64,000 bases of DNA from the IMG/VR virus record IMGVR_UViG_3300024999_000100, positions 1 to 64,000 of that record. One strand, written 5' to 3'. A program made the position numbers and the translations under genes. Position 1 is the first letter of the stretch. Every line of letters begins with the position of its first letter. Origin of the DNA: a virus. Below the pieces are notes generated by a model, which was given only the letters and a program-made list of their open reading frames with translations, did not search any database and had not been told where the DNA came from. Shown here piece by piece: positions 32,496-41,594 of this stretch.

Positions 32496-32538
32496 TATTA
32501 TACACTTATTGCATCTACAAAGTAATAAGTGTATAATA
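32496..32538 (+). terminator. perfect 15-bp hairpin
   Basis: TATTATACACTTATT pairs with AATAAGTGTATAATA, between the PAPS-reductase-like gene and the next. It lacks a clear U-run. Confidence 0.5.
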
Positions 32539-32578
32539 TAATCAAGAATCAATACTTAACAGAAAGAGGCTACACAAA

Positions 32579-32803
32579 ATGGAAGAATATATTGATGGAG
32601 TCATGGTTCGTACAATTGATAGAGAAAAGTATTCTGATTTTAGTGTTTGGTTAAAAGTTAATGGTTATAAAACTAAAGAAGATATTTATGAAGATTCTAT
32701 TATTAATGGAATGTCTGAGGAAGAGGTAGAGGATAGTATAACTAAATTAGAGGATGAATTTTTAGATTGGTGTACAGAAAATGAAATCAATGGAGAAATT
32801 TAA
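32579..32803 (+). CDS. acidic hypothetical protein, 74 aa
   Basis: Begins MEEYIDGVMVRTIDREKYSDFSVWLKVNGYKTKEDIYED and ends LDWCTENEINGEI; strongly acidic and helical. AGAAAGAGG lies before the ATG. Acidic small phage proteins can act as DNA mimics or inhibitors, but nothing specific is seen. Confidence 0.65.
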   Translation: MEEYIDGVMVRTIDREKYSDFSVWLKVNGYKTKEDIYEDSIINGMSEEEVEDSITKLEDEFLDWCTENEINGEI

Positions 32804-32832
32804 TTACATAATTAATTTTTTTGTTTTGATAG

Positions 32833-32871
32833 TTTCAATCTAATAACTTTCATTAGGTTGTTAGATTGAAA
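32833..32871 (+). terminator. 15-bp hairpin
   Basis: TTTCAATCTAATAAC pairs with GTTGTTAGATTGAAA with one G-U pair, downstream of the acidic gene. A short pyrimidine tract follows. Confidence 0.55.
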
Positions 32872-32902
32872 TTCTTCTATAAAAAGCAAAGGAGGAAACA
32901 CA

Positions 32903-33196
32903 ATGAACAATCTTAACCAATTCTCTAACTATAAATCACAACTCAAATCCATATCCAATGTCTATTCCATTGCTCAAGATTTTGATTACATCCTAAACAA
33001 TATATTCTGTACATATTCCTTCAATAAAGGTAAATCTAAATGGAGAGAAATCAGTTCACAAATACCTAAACCATTCAGACAAAATATATCTACTGAAATA
33101 TATCATGTAGAATCTGGTCATGGAGTTGATCAAGTTAGACTAGCAGTAAAGATTGAGATGAAAAAGTATATTGAGTATTTGATTAATATGGATTAA
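32903..33196 (+). CDS. hypothetical protein, 97 aa
   Basis: Begins MNNLNQFSNYKSQLKSISNVYSIAQDFDYILNN and ends KYIEYLINMD. The first 120 bases are almost free of G, unlike the rest of the gene. AAAGGAGG lies before the ATG. No family is recognised. Confidence 0.7.
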   Translation: MNNLNQFSNYKSQLKSISNVYSIAQDFDYILNNIFCTYSFNKGKSKWREISSQIPKPFRQNISTEIYHVESGHGVDQVRLAVKIEMKKYIEYLINMD

Positions 33197-33225
33197 TTCT
33201 TCTATAAATATATAAATAAAAATGC

Positions 33226-33254
33226 TTGACATATAGAATATAAAGTGGTACAAT
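33226..33254 (+). promoter_or_regulatory. promoter of the conserved right-arm family
   Basis: TTGACA and TACAAT with a 17-nt spacer. The upstream TATAAATATATAAATAAA tract and the spacer end AAAGTGGTA recur at the 38.4-kb promoter. Confidence 0.75.
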
Positions 33255-33300
33255 ATAGGTAAGGGATAAATATGAAATAAATTCAGAAGGAGGAAATATA

Positions 33301-33366
33301 TTGATAATTCTATTACATTTTCTATTGCATATACAAATTAATATTATTGCTAGTGGTTTTACATAA
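33301..33366 (+). CDS. possible 21-residue hydrophobic peptide
   Basis: A TTG start follows AAGGAGG with 7-nt spacing. The product, MIILLHFLLHIQINIIASGFT, could span a membrane. It is too short to be certain; it may be a leader peptide for the next gene. Confidence 0.3.
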   Translation: MIILLHFLLHIQINIIASGFT

Positions 33367-33505
33367 GTATAAAAATAAAATTATTATTCTATATAGCATA
33401 AAATATTAATTGAGATGAACTTGTGAAGAACAATTAATATTTTCGTTTCCTTCTAATGTCAAATTAAATCAAATTATAAATATCAAATAAATTGGAGGAC
33501 TTAAA

Positions 33506-33733
33506 ATGATTGGGAACATTAAGATTGAAAATCAAACAAACACAACTACATCTAAACAAAATAATAATAAATTCATTTTTATCTACAATCTCATACAAGC
33601 AGAATTCTACTTCCATAAAGGAATTGCTCCTTATAGAGTAGGTCTTAGCAGTCAAAAGAATGTATTTGTACAATTCCTTAAAAATGATGAGTTAACAAAT
33701 GCATTCACAGATTGGTGCAATAGAAAAATGTAG
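33506..33733 (+). CDS. small phage protein, paralogue of 53282-53461
   Basis: 75 residues. The core FIFIYNLIQAEFYFHKGIAPYRVG and the end AFTDWCNRKM match the gene at 53282 (FVYIYNQFQSQFYFSKGILPLKVG ... AFGEWCRRK). The two form a small family of unknown function within this genome. The pattern suggests a compact fold with a FxYIYNxxQxxFYFxKGIxP signature. TTGGAGGAC lies before the ATG. Confidence 0.7.
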   Translation: MIGNIKIENQTNTTTSKQNNNKFIFIYNLIQAEFYFHKGIAPYRVGLSSQKNVFVQFLKNDELTNAFTDWCNRKM

Positions 33734-33763
33734 ATACAATGATTATGAAAGGAATAATACTTA

Positions 33764-35917
33764 ATGAGAGAAATTAATTTAATCAAAGACCTAGATTATA
33801 ATTACAAATATAAAATATTAAATCATGAAAATAACAAACTCTTACTTGATGGAGACAATAGATTAAATGAAGTAATAAAATTATCCAAAGAAGTCTACAC
33901 AGCAAATGAAATAGTAACTATTACTCCTGAATTAGAATTAATCGCCACTGATATAACAAATAACTTTATTAATACATTTGAATCAAGAGGAGGTTTAACT
34001 ACTGAACAAATTAACTTTGCTAATGAGACATCTAAAATAATATTTGGTGAATTAATAGAAGATATAATTACTGTAATACCAGCTCCTTGCGGATTTGGTA
34101 AGAGCAGTATTACATCTGAAATATTACAAAAGATAATTTCTCTTCATATAAATAAGGAATCTACTGATGGAATAATAATTGTAACTGATAGATTAGAAAG
34201 TTTAAGAAATACAGTTGAATATCTAAAGCATATAAATTTAGATGGATACACATACATATTAGAAGGTTGGAATAAAGATATATGTATTAACAAAAAGATT
34301 AAACAATCTGATGCTAAAGTTTGCACTCCTAATAATTGTAATTTCTTTTCTAAATGTAAAATCAGTAAGCAACAAAAAGAACAAGAGAAATTCCCTATAT
34401 TATTAATCACCAATGCCAGACTAAGAGAATGTGCAGATAGTATTATTAAATATAAGGATTGGGAGAATGGTACTAGAACGATATTACTTATTGATGAGCG
34501 TCCAGATGTATTAGATGTTGTAAAAGTAAGTAAGGAACTCCTGAACAAAATATCTACAACATTGAGTAAATTAAGTTATAATACCACTGAAGATAAAACT
34601 ACATTGGAAAATAAGTTTAAAGAAATATCTGACACAATAAATACTAAAATGCAAAGATTAAGAGGAAGTGAACACAAAAGATTTATAGTATCCAATATTA
34701 ATAATGACATGATTTGTAAAAATGATTTAGAGTTTATGACTTTATGGGATAAATATATGAGATTTGAGAATAAAAGAGAACTTGAACATATACATACAAT
34801 ACTAACATTGGGAGGTTTCTATGTCTATCAAAAGAATATAGAATTTATATGTACAATAGGCAGTAGGGACTTGAAGGAATTATACTGTAAAACATTCAAA
34901 ACAATAATATTTGATGGTACTGCTCTGTATGATCCTCAGTATTTAGGAATGTATAATAAAGGTAGTATAAAGTATCTAGACATAGAAAATACAAGATCAT
35001 ATGATAATCTTACAATAAATGTATATAATAAACATAAATTAACTCAGACAACATTTAGAGAAAAGAATCATTTAGTTAATGCTTGTGCATCATTTATTAA
35101 TAATAAGATGAGAATTGGATTTACTAAGAAAACTTATGTAGTAACATATCAAAGAGTAGCAAGTGATTTATATGGGCAATTAAAGCACTTAGATTATATT
35201 CCTACTCCTAATGACTTTGAAGTATATTATTATAATAGTACAAAGGGCAATAATAATATGCAAGAATGTGTTAATATGTTTATGTTAGGATGGCATACAA
35301 TGCCTGATTTTGAATATGTCATTCAATGGTTATCTACATATGTTGATTGGGAGGGAATAATAAGTAAATGTTCTAATTTAGAAAAAGCAATACAAATGAG
35401 TGAAAAATTAGAAGTTAAAGATAGAAGCAAAACAGAATATAATGGTGATGATTATGGTACAAATTATAAGAATTGGGAATTTGGATATGAACCATTAAAT
35501 AAATATAAATACTTTACAATGGTAACAGATTTTTATCAAGAAATTCATAGAACAAAATTAAGAAAATATAGTTGTAATGATAAAATAGTTTGTCATGTAT
35601 TTGCAATAAAGAGTATCATATTAAAAATGATAGAGCAATTGTTTCCTAGAAAGGGAGAATTAATTAATGTTATAGATGATGAGTTGGTGGAATTTAAAGA
35701 GAGTAAAGCAGATGGTAGGAAGAATAAAGGAATAGCATATACAAAATTTAAAGATTGGTTGGATGTACAAATAGTAGGTAGAGAAGTTAAAACAAAGGAG
35801 TTATTATTAGAGAGTGAATTGGAATCTAAGGAATTAGACAAAGTAAAAAGTAGTAATGCATTTGTTAAAGATTGGTTTAAAAAACATACAGTTAAGAGAG
35901 GAAATTATTTAGTGTAA
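33764..35917 (+). CDS. helicase-like ATPase with C-terminal shared module
   Basis: 717 residues. A Walker A-like loop (PAPCGFGKSSIT) and a Walker B/DExx variant (LLIDERPDVLDV) indicate a superfamily 1/2-type helicase. A cysteine cluster, VCTPNNCNFFSKCK, between them could bind metal or an iron-sulphur cluster as in XPD-type helicases. The last 70 residues (IAYTKFKDWLDVQ ... KDWFKKHTVKRGNYLV) are nearly identical to the C-terminus of the adjacent GIY-YIG protein. A replication or recombination role is likely. Confidence 0.75.
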   Translation: MREINLIKDLDYNYKYKILNHENNKLLLDGDNRLNEVIKLSKEVYTANEIVTITPELELIATDITNNFINTFESRGGLTTEQINFANETSKIIFGELIEDIITVIPAPCGFGKSSITSEILQKIISLHINKESTDGIIIVTDRLESLRNTVEYLKHINLDGYTYILEGWNKDICINKKIKQSDAKVCTPNNCNFFSKCKISKQQKEQEKFPILLITNARLRECADSIIKYKDWENGTRTILLIDERPDVLDVVKVSKELLNKISTTLSKLSYNTTEDKTTLENKFKEISDTINTKMQRLRGSEHKRFIVSNINNDMICKNDLEFMTLWDKYMRFENKRELEHIHTILTLGGFYVYQKNIEFICTIGSRDLKELYCKTFKTIIFDGTALYDPQYLGMYNKGSIKYLDIENTRSYDNLTINVYNKHKLTQTTFREKNHLVNACASFINNKMRIGFTKKTYVVTYQRVASDLYGQLKHLDYIPTPNDFEVYYYNSTKGNNNMQECVNMFMLGWHTMPDFEYVIQWLSTYVDWEGIISKCSNLEKAIQMSEKLEVKDRSKTEYNGDDYGTNYKNWEFGYEPLNKYKYFTMVTDFYQEIHRTKLRKYSCNDKIVCHVFAIKSIILKMIEQLFPRKGELINVIDDELVEFKESKADGRKNKGIAYTKFKDWLDVQIVGREVKTKELLLESELESKELDKVKSSNAFVKDWFKKHTVKRGNYLV

Positions 35918-35993
35918 AAATCTATCCCCCATTTCCCCTATAGAACTATAATAGGATATTATGGGGATAGAAATTAAAAGGAGAGATATAACA

Positions 35994-36575
35994 ATGAAAA
36001 TGAGATATTGTATATACAAATTTATAGACAGAAACAATGAAATAATATACATTGGTAAAACTTGTTCAATTAATCCACAATTAAGATTCAATCAACATTC
36101 TTGTAATGGACATCTTGGTAAGGAATGCTATGATTCAATAGATAGGATAGAAATATGTGAATTGAATAGTCATGCTGATGTAAATGTTTATGAACCATAT
36201 TTAATAAATATTTATAAACCAAAGTATAATGATGATTTTAAAACTGAAGATGCTTTGACAATACAATTACCAATTATAGAATGGATGAATAAAGATGAAT
36301 ATATTGCAATGATAAAAATAGAAAATGATATAACTAAGAATACTATTAAATACCAAGAAAACAAAGCAGATTCCAGAATTAATAAAGGGATTGCATATAC
36401 AAAATTTAAGAATTGGTTAGATGTTCAAATAAGTGGTATGTCAGTAAAGGCTAAAGATTTATTATTAGAAAGTGAGTTAGATACTGGCATTCTTAATGGC
36501 TTAAAGAAAAGCAATACTTTTGTTAGAGAATGGTTTAAAACACATACTGTAAAAAAAGGTAATTATCTAGTGTAA
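35994..36575 (+). CDS. GIY-YIG nuclease with shared C-terminal module
   Basis: 193 residues. The N-terminal GIY-YIG domain starts YCIYKFIDRNNEIIYIGKTCS; its first strand is YCIYKF and the second IIYIGKT, with a downstream arginine (RFNQH). The last 70 residues duplicate the C-terminus of the helicase-like gene just upstream (KGIAYTKFKNWLDVQI ... KTHTVKKGNYLV). The start at 35994 follows AAAAGGAG. It probably arose by gain of a DNA-binding module from its neighbour. Confidence 0.8.
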   Translation: MKMRYCIYKFIDRNNEIIYIGKTCSINPQLRFNQHSCNGHLGKECYDSIDRIEICELNSHADVNVYEPYLINIYKPKYNDDFKTEDALTIQLPIIEWMNKDEYIAMIKIENDITKNTIKYQENKADSRINKGIAYTKFKNWLDVQISGMSVKAKDLLLESELDTGILNGLKKSNTFVREWFKTHTVKKGNYLV

Positions 36576-36595
36576 AATATAAAGGAGATAAAACA

Positions 36596-36724
36596 ATGAG
36601 ATATAGTGCGTACATATTAACAACAATTAAAGAGAACCCAACGAGAGCAGGAACGTATACAAGCGAAATGCCAGCGTGGGAGCATTTCCCTTGGGTGTCG
36701 GTGCGTTGCACCTTCCACAATTGA
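36596..36724 (+). CDS. hypothetical protein, 42 aa
   Basis: MRYSAYILTTIKENPTRAGTY... ending SVRCTFHN. AAAGGAG lies before the ATG at good spacing. It is more GC-rich than its neighbours, hinting at recent acquisition. No family is recognised. Confidence 0.55.
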   Translation: MRYSAYILTTIKENPTRAGTYTSEMPAWEHFPWVSVRCTFHN

Positions 36725-36766
36725 ATTATAAAATAAATAAAATGACTTTGAAGGAGAAAATAATAA

Positions 36767-38386
36767 ATGGCATATGAATTAAGACCATATCAATTAGAAG
36801 CAATAGAAGCAGTAAAAAATCTGAAACCAAATTTTAATGGTATTCTATCACTTTCTACTGGCACCGGAAAGACGGTAATAGTATCTGCAATAGCAAATGA
36901 AGTAAAGTCTAGGTGTTTGATTGTAGTCCAATCACAGGAACTTCGTGAGCAAACTGTTGAGAAACTTTACAATACAAATCCTGATTTAGATGTTGGATCA
37001 GTACAAGCATCATTAAATATGGTGTCTAATAAAATTGTTGTAGCTACCCGTCAATCGCTCACACATTCTAAATCTACTAGATTAGAAAAGATGTCTGAAT
37101 ATGGTGATTTTGAATTAGTATTCTTTGATGAATGTCACAGTTCAGTAGGACAAATTAAAAAGATATTAGATAAATTGAATCCGAATATAAAGGTAGTCGG
37201 TCTAACAGCTACACCTTTTAATGAGGATATGAAGAAAGTGTTCCACGGAATAATCTATGAAAAGTCTATATTGGAAATGATTAAAAGCAATTACTTATGT
37301 GAGCCAAAAGCAATATATGTTCATTCTGATACAGATTTATCTAATGTAAAAACAATCGCAGGAGAATTTAATCAGAGACAATTAGAAGATACTGTAAATA
37401 CAGAAACTAGAAATGATCTTGTAGTAGAATCTTATATAAAATATGCTTCAGATAGAAAAGCAACAATAGTATTTGCTTCAGGTATTGCTCATGCCAGAGA
37501 TATATGCCAAAAGTTTAAGGATAATAATATCGTTTGTGAGTATATTGATTCTACTATTGAAGATAAACAAAGAGAATTAGTTATTAATAATTTTAAGTCA
37601 GGTAAAATTCCAGTTATTGTAAATGTTGGAATTCTAACTTTAGGATTCGACTATCCTCCATGTGACTGTATTTTGCTATGTCGCCCCATGAAATCTAAAA
37701 TCCTCTATACCCAAATAATTGGAAGAGGACTTAGAACCTCAGAAGGCAAATCCAATTGTCTAATCATTGATGTAGTTGATATTGTGCGTAAACATGACTT
37801 AATGACAATGACAGATATATTTGGTGTAGAAATTAAAGATCAAGAAACTTTAACTGAAGCAATCGAACGTGAAGAAAAGAATAAGGCAGAGAAATTAGAA
37901 AGAGAAGAATTAGCAAAACAAAAAGAAATAGAGAGATTGGCATTAATTGCAGAAGAATTAAAACTATTTAAGGCAAATATGAGTGAGTATTTCTCTGAAA
38001 GTTATTATGATTGGTATAAGTGTGATAGAGATACGTTTGCATTGTCTATAAATTCTGATTTACATTATGTAATTTATAAGAATATAAAAGAGAATATATT
38101 TGAATTATTCATTGTTGATACCACAAATAAAGTTAATAGAAAAGAATATGTGTCTGAGGATGATAATTTAATTAATCTCATTGAAGAATCAGAAAAATAT
38201 GCTTCAAGGAAATATTCTACATTCCTTGATAGAAAAGCAAAATGGAAATATGAACCTGCAACTCAAAAGCAATTAGATTGGTTAAAGAATGAATGGTGGG
38301 CTAATGGTAAGGTATTAAGAACTAAATTTGATGTTCACACTTGTGTGAAAGCAAATAAGATCAGTTGGATTATTAAGAAGAGATAG
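36767..38386 (+). CDS. SF2 DEAD/DEAH-type helicase
   Basis: 539 residues with the full set of superfamily 2 motifs: Q-like RPYQLEAIEA, Walker A STGTGKT, DEAD-type FFDECHSS, motif III GLTATPF, and motif VI TQIIGRGLRTSEGK, of the SSL2/RecG-Rad3 like phage type. After a charged helical linker the C-terminus (TQKQLDWLKNEWW) recalls DNA-binding tails of phage helicases. It should unwind DNA in replication or repair. Confidence 0.9.
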   Translation: MAYELRPYQLEAIEAVKNLKPNFNGILSLSTGTGKTVIVSAIANEVKSRCLIVVQSQELREQTVEKLYNTNPDLDVGSVQASLNMVSNKIVVATRQSLTHSKSTRLEKMSEYGDFELVFFDECHSSVGQIKKILDKLNPNIKVVGLTATPFNEDMKKVFHGIIYEKSILEMIKSNYLCEPKAIYVHSDTDLSNVKTIAGEFNQRQLEDTVNTETRNDLVVESYIKYASDRKATIVFASGIAHARDICQKFKDNNIVCEYIDSTIEDKQRELVINNFKSGKIPVIVNVGILTLGFDYPPCDCILLCRPMKSKILYTQIIGRGLRTSEGKSNCLIIDVVDIVRKHDLMTMTDIFGVEIKDQETLTEAIEREEKNKAEKLEREELAKQKEIERLALIAEELKLFKANMSEYFSESYYDWYKCDRDTFALSINSDLHYVIYKNIKENIFELFIVDTTNKVNRKEYVSEDDNLINLIEESEKYASRKYSTFLDRKAKWKYEPATQKQLDWLKNEWWANGKVLRTKFDVHTCVKANKISWIIKKR

Positions 38387-38421
38387 GTTGTATACATTTT
38401 ATAAATATATAAATAAATTAT

Positions 38422-38450
38422 TTGACATGTGGTTAATAAAGTGGTATACT
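38422..38450 (+). promoter_or_regulatory. promoter of the conserved right-arm family
   Basis: TTGACA and TATACT with a 17-nt spacer. The preceding TATAAATATATAAATAAA tract and the spacer end TAAAGTGGTA match the promoter at 33226. Confidence 0.8.
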
Positions 38451-38568
38451 GTATATAGAGGTGCAGGGCGGTCTGGTTTACACATCAATAAATCACACTA
38501 AAATATACCTACCCCCTTCCTCAATATCCAATAAATAAAATATAATAAATACAAAGTAGGTGATTTTC

Positions 38569-39009
38569 TTGAAATTATGGTATTTATGGGAAGCAAAAGA
38601 TTTAGGTTTGTTAGATGTAGTTGGCTTAGTAGATATAGTTGATTCAATGGGTATGGGCTGTGACCTTTATGTACATAAAAATATAATGTTTAACTATATT
38701 CCATATAATGGTGTAGACATTTACGTTTATCAGACAGAAGATTTAAGTTTAATACGCAATAATAAGTGTTTTCGGTTCAGTGGGATACCTGTATTACATG
38801 TTTACGGGAATACAACAAAAGAGGGGATTAATTATGATTGGCTCATTTATGGTGCTTGGGTAGATTATATTGAGGAGTATTTAAATAAGTTAGAAGTATT
38901 TGTTGATGAAAAAAGAATGGAAATAAAAATCATAGAAACCACAGAAAGAAAAAACAAGGAAAAGAATCTAAAAGAAAAACTAAAACCATTTGAGATATTC
39001 TTTAGGTAA
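38569..39009 (+). CDS. hypothetical protein, 146 aa
   Basis: A TTG start at 38569 follows AGGTG. It reads MKLWYLWEAKDLGLLDVVGLVDIVDSMGMGCDLYVHKN and ends with a basic helical tail. No family is recognised. It begins the operon with the membrane and lipoprotein genes. Confidence 0.65.
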   Translation: MKLWYLWEAKDLGLLDVVGLVDIVDSMGMGCDLYVHKNIMFNYIPYNGVDIYVYQTEDLSLIRNNKCFRFSGIPVLHVYGNTTKEGINYDWLIYGAWVDYIEEYLNKLEVFVDEKRMEIKIIETTERKNKEKNLKEKLKPFEIFFR

Positions 39010-39048
39010 TTATACAAATAAACTAATAGAAAGGAGGTTTATCACTAT

Positions 39049-39633
39049 ATCAAAAACATAAAACTATATCTATACACAGGTATATTCACCAATTGCCTAC
39101 TATTCGCTCTAACAACACCTACAATAAACATATATTTTATGCAACAGGTATCCACTTACATATATTCTATAGTAAATTGGGTAGGAATTATCACAATCTT
39201 TCTTATAAATTATATATTAAAGAAACAAAAGAATAGAGAATTATTGCAAAAATTCTTCTTACTGATTGTAATTCTAGATGTTTTAGGATTCTTATTTGTA
39301 TCAATTTATGGATTACATAATATAAACATAAGATTCTTCGGAATTTCTATACTCAATGGTACATCTTCAGCTATATGGATGTGCATTATGAAGTCAAATA
39401 TAAATAAAATATGGCAAGGAGATGATTTAACTAATTATCAAACACAAGAAAGTTATTTAGTTTCAATAGCACAGATCATGGGAGCAACATTAGCAATAGT
39501 TGTAATAAAATTAGAAGTAAGTATTAATATATTAATTGGATTACAGATATTAGCACAGTTTATTATGGGGATATTTGATTATAAGGTGATTAGGATTGTT
39601 GAAAGAGATTTAGAGGATGTGAGAATCAATTAA
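39049..39633 (+). CDS. four-helix membrane protein, probable ATC start
   Basis: About 194 residues. Hydrophobic segments at LLFALTTPTINIYFM, VGIITIFLINYIL, FFLLIVILDVLGFLFVSIYG and ILIGLQILAQFIMGIF suggest four transmembrane helices of MFS-like character. An ATG at 39139 would remove the first helix; the frame continues upstream to an ATC at 39049, 11 nt after GGAGG. A transport or anchoring role is possible. Confidence 0.6.
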   Translation: MKNIKLYLYTGIFTNCLLFALTTPTINIYFMQQVSTYIYSIVNWVGIITIFLINYILKKQKNRELLQKFFLLIVILDVLGFLFVSIYGLHNINIRFFGISILNGTSSAIWMCIMKSNINKIWQGDDLTNYQTQESYLVSIAQIMGATLAIVVIKLEVSINILIGLQILAQFIMGIFDYKVIRIVERDLEDVRIN

Positions 39634-39945
39634 ATGAAAAAATTGTTAAGAAATTTAATCATCGTGATTATTAGTTTATTTGGAATAATTGGATGCAGTC
39701 AACAACAAATATCAGAACAACAAATTCAACAGAAAACTAAAGAAGCACAGGAGATTAAGATTCAACAAGAAGAGCAATTAAAAATTAAACAAACATTTAC
39801 AAATAATAGATTTGAAATCATCTATACTCAAAGGGATAATAATAATTATACTATTTTAATTTATCAAGACATGGAAACTAAGAAAAAGTTTTTGTGGGTA
39901 CAGCAATATGGTTCCGCAGGAGGGTTGTGTCAATTAGCAGATTAA
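39634..39945 (+). CDS. small lipoprotein
   Basis: 103 residues. The lipobox IIGCSQQQ follows a hydrophobic stretch (MKKLLRNLIIVIISLFGI), so the mature protein should be lipid-anchored outside the membrane. A glutamine-rich region follows, then a small domain ending WVQQYGSAGGLCQLAD. It starts immediately after the membrane protein's stop, suggesting a joint surface function such as superinfection exclusion. Confidence 0.8.
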   Translation: MKKLLRNLIIVIISLFGIIGCSQQQISEQQIQQKTKEAQEIKIQQEEQLKIKQTFTNNRFEIIYTQRDNNNYTILIYQDMETKKKFLWVQQYGSAGGLCQLAD

Positions 39946-39976
39946 ATGTAATTAATATTGAAAGGAAGTATAAATA

Positions 39977-40138
39977 ATGGATATTGTAATCATAGATAAC
40001 CTAATAAAAGTAACTATTGGACTATCCTTAATTGTCACCAGTGGAGTTTTATTAATTGCTCTATTGAAAGTATGGGAGAAAGTATTTGATTTAGGTTTGC
40101 AAATGTTTAATATGAAAAAGAGTTTCTTGATTTTATAA
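39977..40138 (+). CDS. small membrane protein, 53 aa
   Basis: MDIVIIDNLIKVTIGLSLIVTSGVLLIALLKVWEKV contains one transmembrane helix. AAAGGAAG lies before the ATG. It follows the lipoprotein gene closely, completing a membrane-associated cluster of three genes. Confidence 0.65.
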   Translation: MDIVIIDNLIKVTIGLSLIVTSGVLLIALLKVWEKVFDLGLQMFNMKKSFLIL

Positions 40139-40218
40139 TTAAAAAGTATCGTGATAAAAAAGGAGTAATAAAGAAAATTCAATAGAATACATAGGTGTAT
40201 AAAGTAATAAATAATTAT

Positions 40219-40247
40219 TTGACATGTTGTAAAAATAATGTTATAAT
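40219..40247 (+). promoter_or_regulatory. promoter resembling the right-arm family
   Basis: TTGACA and TATAAT with a 17-nt spacer, preceded by TAATAAATAATTAT. Confidence 0.8.
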
Positions 40248-40274
40248 AATTAAGTAGCAAAGGAGGTGAGATTA

Positions 40275-40448
40275 ATGGATATAGGTTTTCATATTGAGTG
40301 TAAAGCTTGTAACAGTAATAATACTTCAATAAAACATACTGAAAAATTTAATATGTGGTATGATGACAGTTACACAGAACATTGGGTTCATTTAGTTTGT
40401 GAAGAATGTGATAATAAGAAGTTAATGTATAGTTATAATACATATTGA
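40275..40448 (+). CDS. small zinc-ribbon protein, 57 aa
   Basis: Two CxxC pairs, CKACNSNN and CEECDNKK, about 30 residues apart form a zinc ribbon. The start at 40275 follows AGGAGGTGAG; a GTG 9 nt upstream lies within that site. Confidence 0.7.
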   Translation: MDIGFHIECKACNSNNTSIKHTEKFNMWYDDSYTEHWVHLVCEECDNKKLMYSYNTY

Positions 40449-40494
40449 ATTTTATAAATACTAAAATAAATATTATTTAAGGAGGTGAAAAGAA

Positions 40495-40896
40495 ATTTTA
40501 GACTATATTGGGACATATACAGTTTTTCATACTTTGAACACAGACGGATCTATCAGCAAGAACAAAAATGACAACTATTTGAAATGTCGCTACAACGGTC
40601 AAGTTTATAAATATTCAGATTCAACTCTAGCACTTTATCTACCCTCTGGTGCAAGTTCAGTAAATACTTTAATGCCAAAGTTTGAAGCAGAAAATATAAA
40701 GGTATGGACTTACATAAGTGGTGAGGTATGCGAAGAAGCTGTGTTGATTTTTAACACTGAAGACATTCATAGAATACATAAAATAATCAAGATAATGACA
40801 ATGGGGAGTAATCAACAACTAAAAGACTTAAAACTTAAACAAAAACAAGATAAATTAAAAGCAAAGTTAAAAGAAGAATCTAATAAAAATAAATAA
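40495..40896 (+). CDS. hypothetical protein, 133 aa, probable ATT start
   Basis: GGAGG at 40481-40485 is followed after 9 nt by ATT, which opens LDYIGTYTVFHTLNTDG. The only conventional alternative, TTG at 40534, has no ribosome binding site. The protein shows a beta-rich core (YLKCRYNGQVYKYSDSTLALYL) and a lysine-rich coiled tail (KLKQKQDKLKAKLKEES). No family is recognised. Confidence 0.6.
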   Translation: MLDYIGTYTVFHTLNTDGSISKNKNDNYLKCRYNGQVYKYSDSTLALYLPSGASSVNTLMPKFEAENIKVWTYISGEVCEEAVLIFNTEDIHRIHKIIKIMTMGSNQQLKDLKLKQKQDKLKAKLKEESNKNK

Positions 40897-40938
40897 ATAA
40901 TTGAAATTTATAGTCCATTTAAGGTGTAGATTTACTAT

Positions 40939-40967
40939 TTGACACAATCTTACCAACAAATTATTAC
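40939..40967 (+). promoter_or_regulatory. possible promoter
   Basis: TTGACA and TATTAC with a 17-nt spacer; the -10 is weak. It would serve the genes from 41151 on. Confidence 0.4.
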
Positions 40968-41150
40968 AATTGATTCTAGCTAAATTTTTATGAAATATGT
41001 AATGATTATAAATAACATGTAATACTACTCTCACAATGGTTACAGAGGTTTATTTTAATTATTATAAAAAGTCTATAATCGGCATATCAACCCTTGGTTA
41101 CAAATCTAAAATACAAAATAATATTAATAATAGAAAGAAGGCAAAATATA

Positions 41151-41594
41151 ATGCAAAAACTAACACTCTCAGGAACAATATCCCTATCAGAAATCCCCTC
41201 CATATCCAACAAACTAAATAAACCAAACTACATAATCACATCAATAATCGACAACTCAACCAAATCAGTAACTCAAATTCTAGATACAATTTTTTCTTCT
41301 AAAAATACAGTTGATAAATTAATTGAAGTAAAGCTAGTAGAATATATTACAGGCATAGAGCACAAAGGTTTTGGGAAATTAATCATTGGTAGAGAGAATT
41401 ATAACACAAAAGTTGAATCTTATTTTGTTGGAAATTTTTCATTAGAAAAAATATTATTTGAATTGTTAGATACTAATGTTGAACTGACGTTGATTGATTT
41501 AACAGATTCTATTGGTAAGTTTATTACTGAGGATTATAATAATTCTACTGGGACATCGGAGGATATGCATAATGACAAAGTTAAAGCAATGTAA
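41151..41594 (+). CDS. hypothetical protein, 147 aa
   Basis: Begins MQKLTLSGTISLSEIPSISNKLNKPNYIITSIIDNSTK and is alpha/beta. The start at 41151 follows AAAGAAGG; its first 130 bases are nearly G-free. The end overlaps the next gene's start by 23 bases, so the two are translationally coupled. No family is recognised. Confidence 0.7.
   Translation: MQKLTLSGTISLSEIPSISNKLNKPNYIITSIIDNSTKSVTQILDTIFSSKNTVDKLIEVKLVEYITGIEHKGFGKLIIGRENYNTKVESYFVGNFSLEKILFELLDTNVELTLIDLTDSIGKFITEDYNNSTGTSEDMHNDKVKAM

Noticed and set aside
34144-34548. 134-codon minus-strand frame
   Set aside because: Antisense to the helicase-like gene; codon pattern is the mirror of its coding frame.
39952-40329. 125-codon minus-strand frame
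   Set aside because: Antisense to two small genes with good ribosome binding sites and crosses a consensus promoter; no site of its own.
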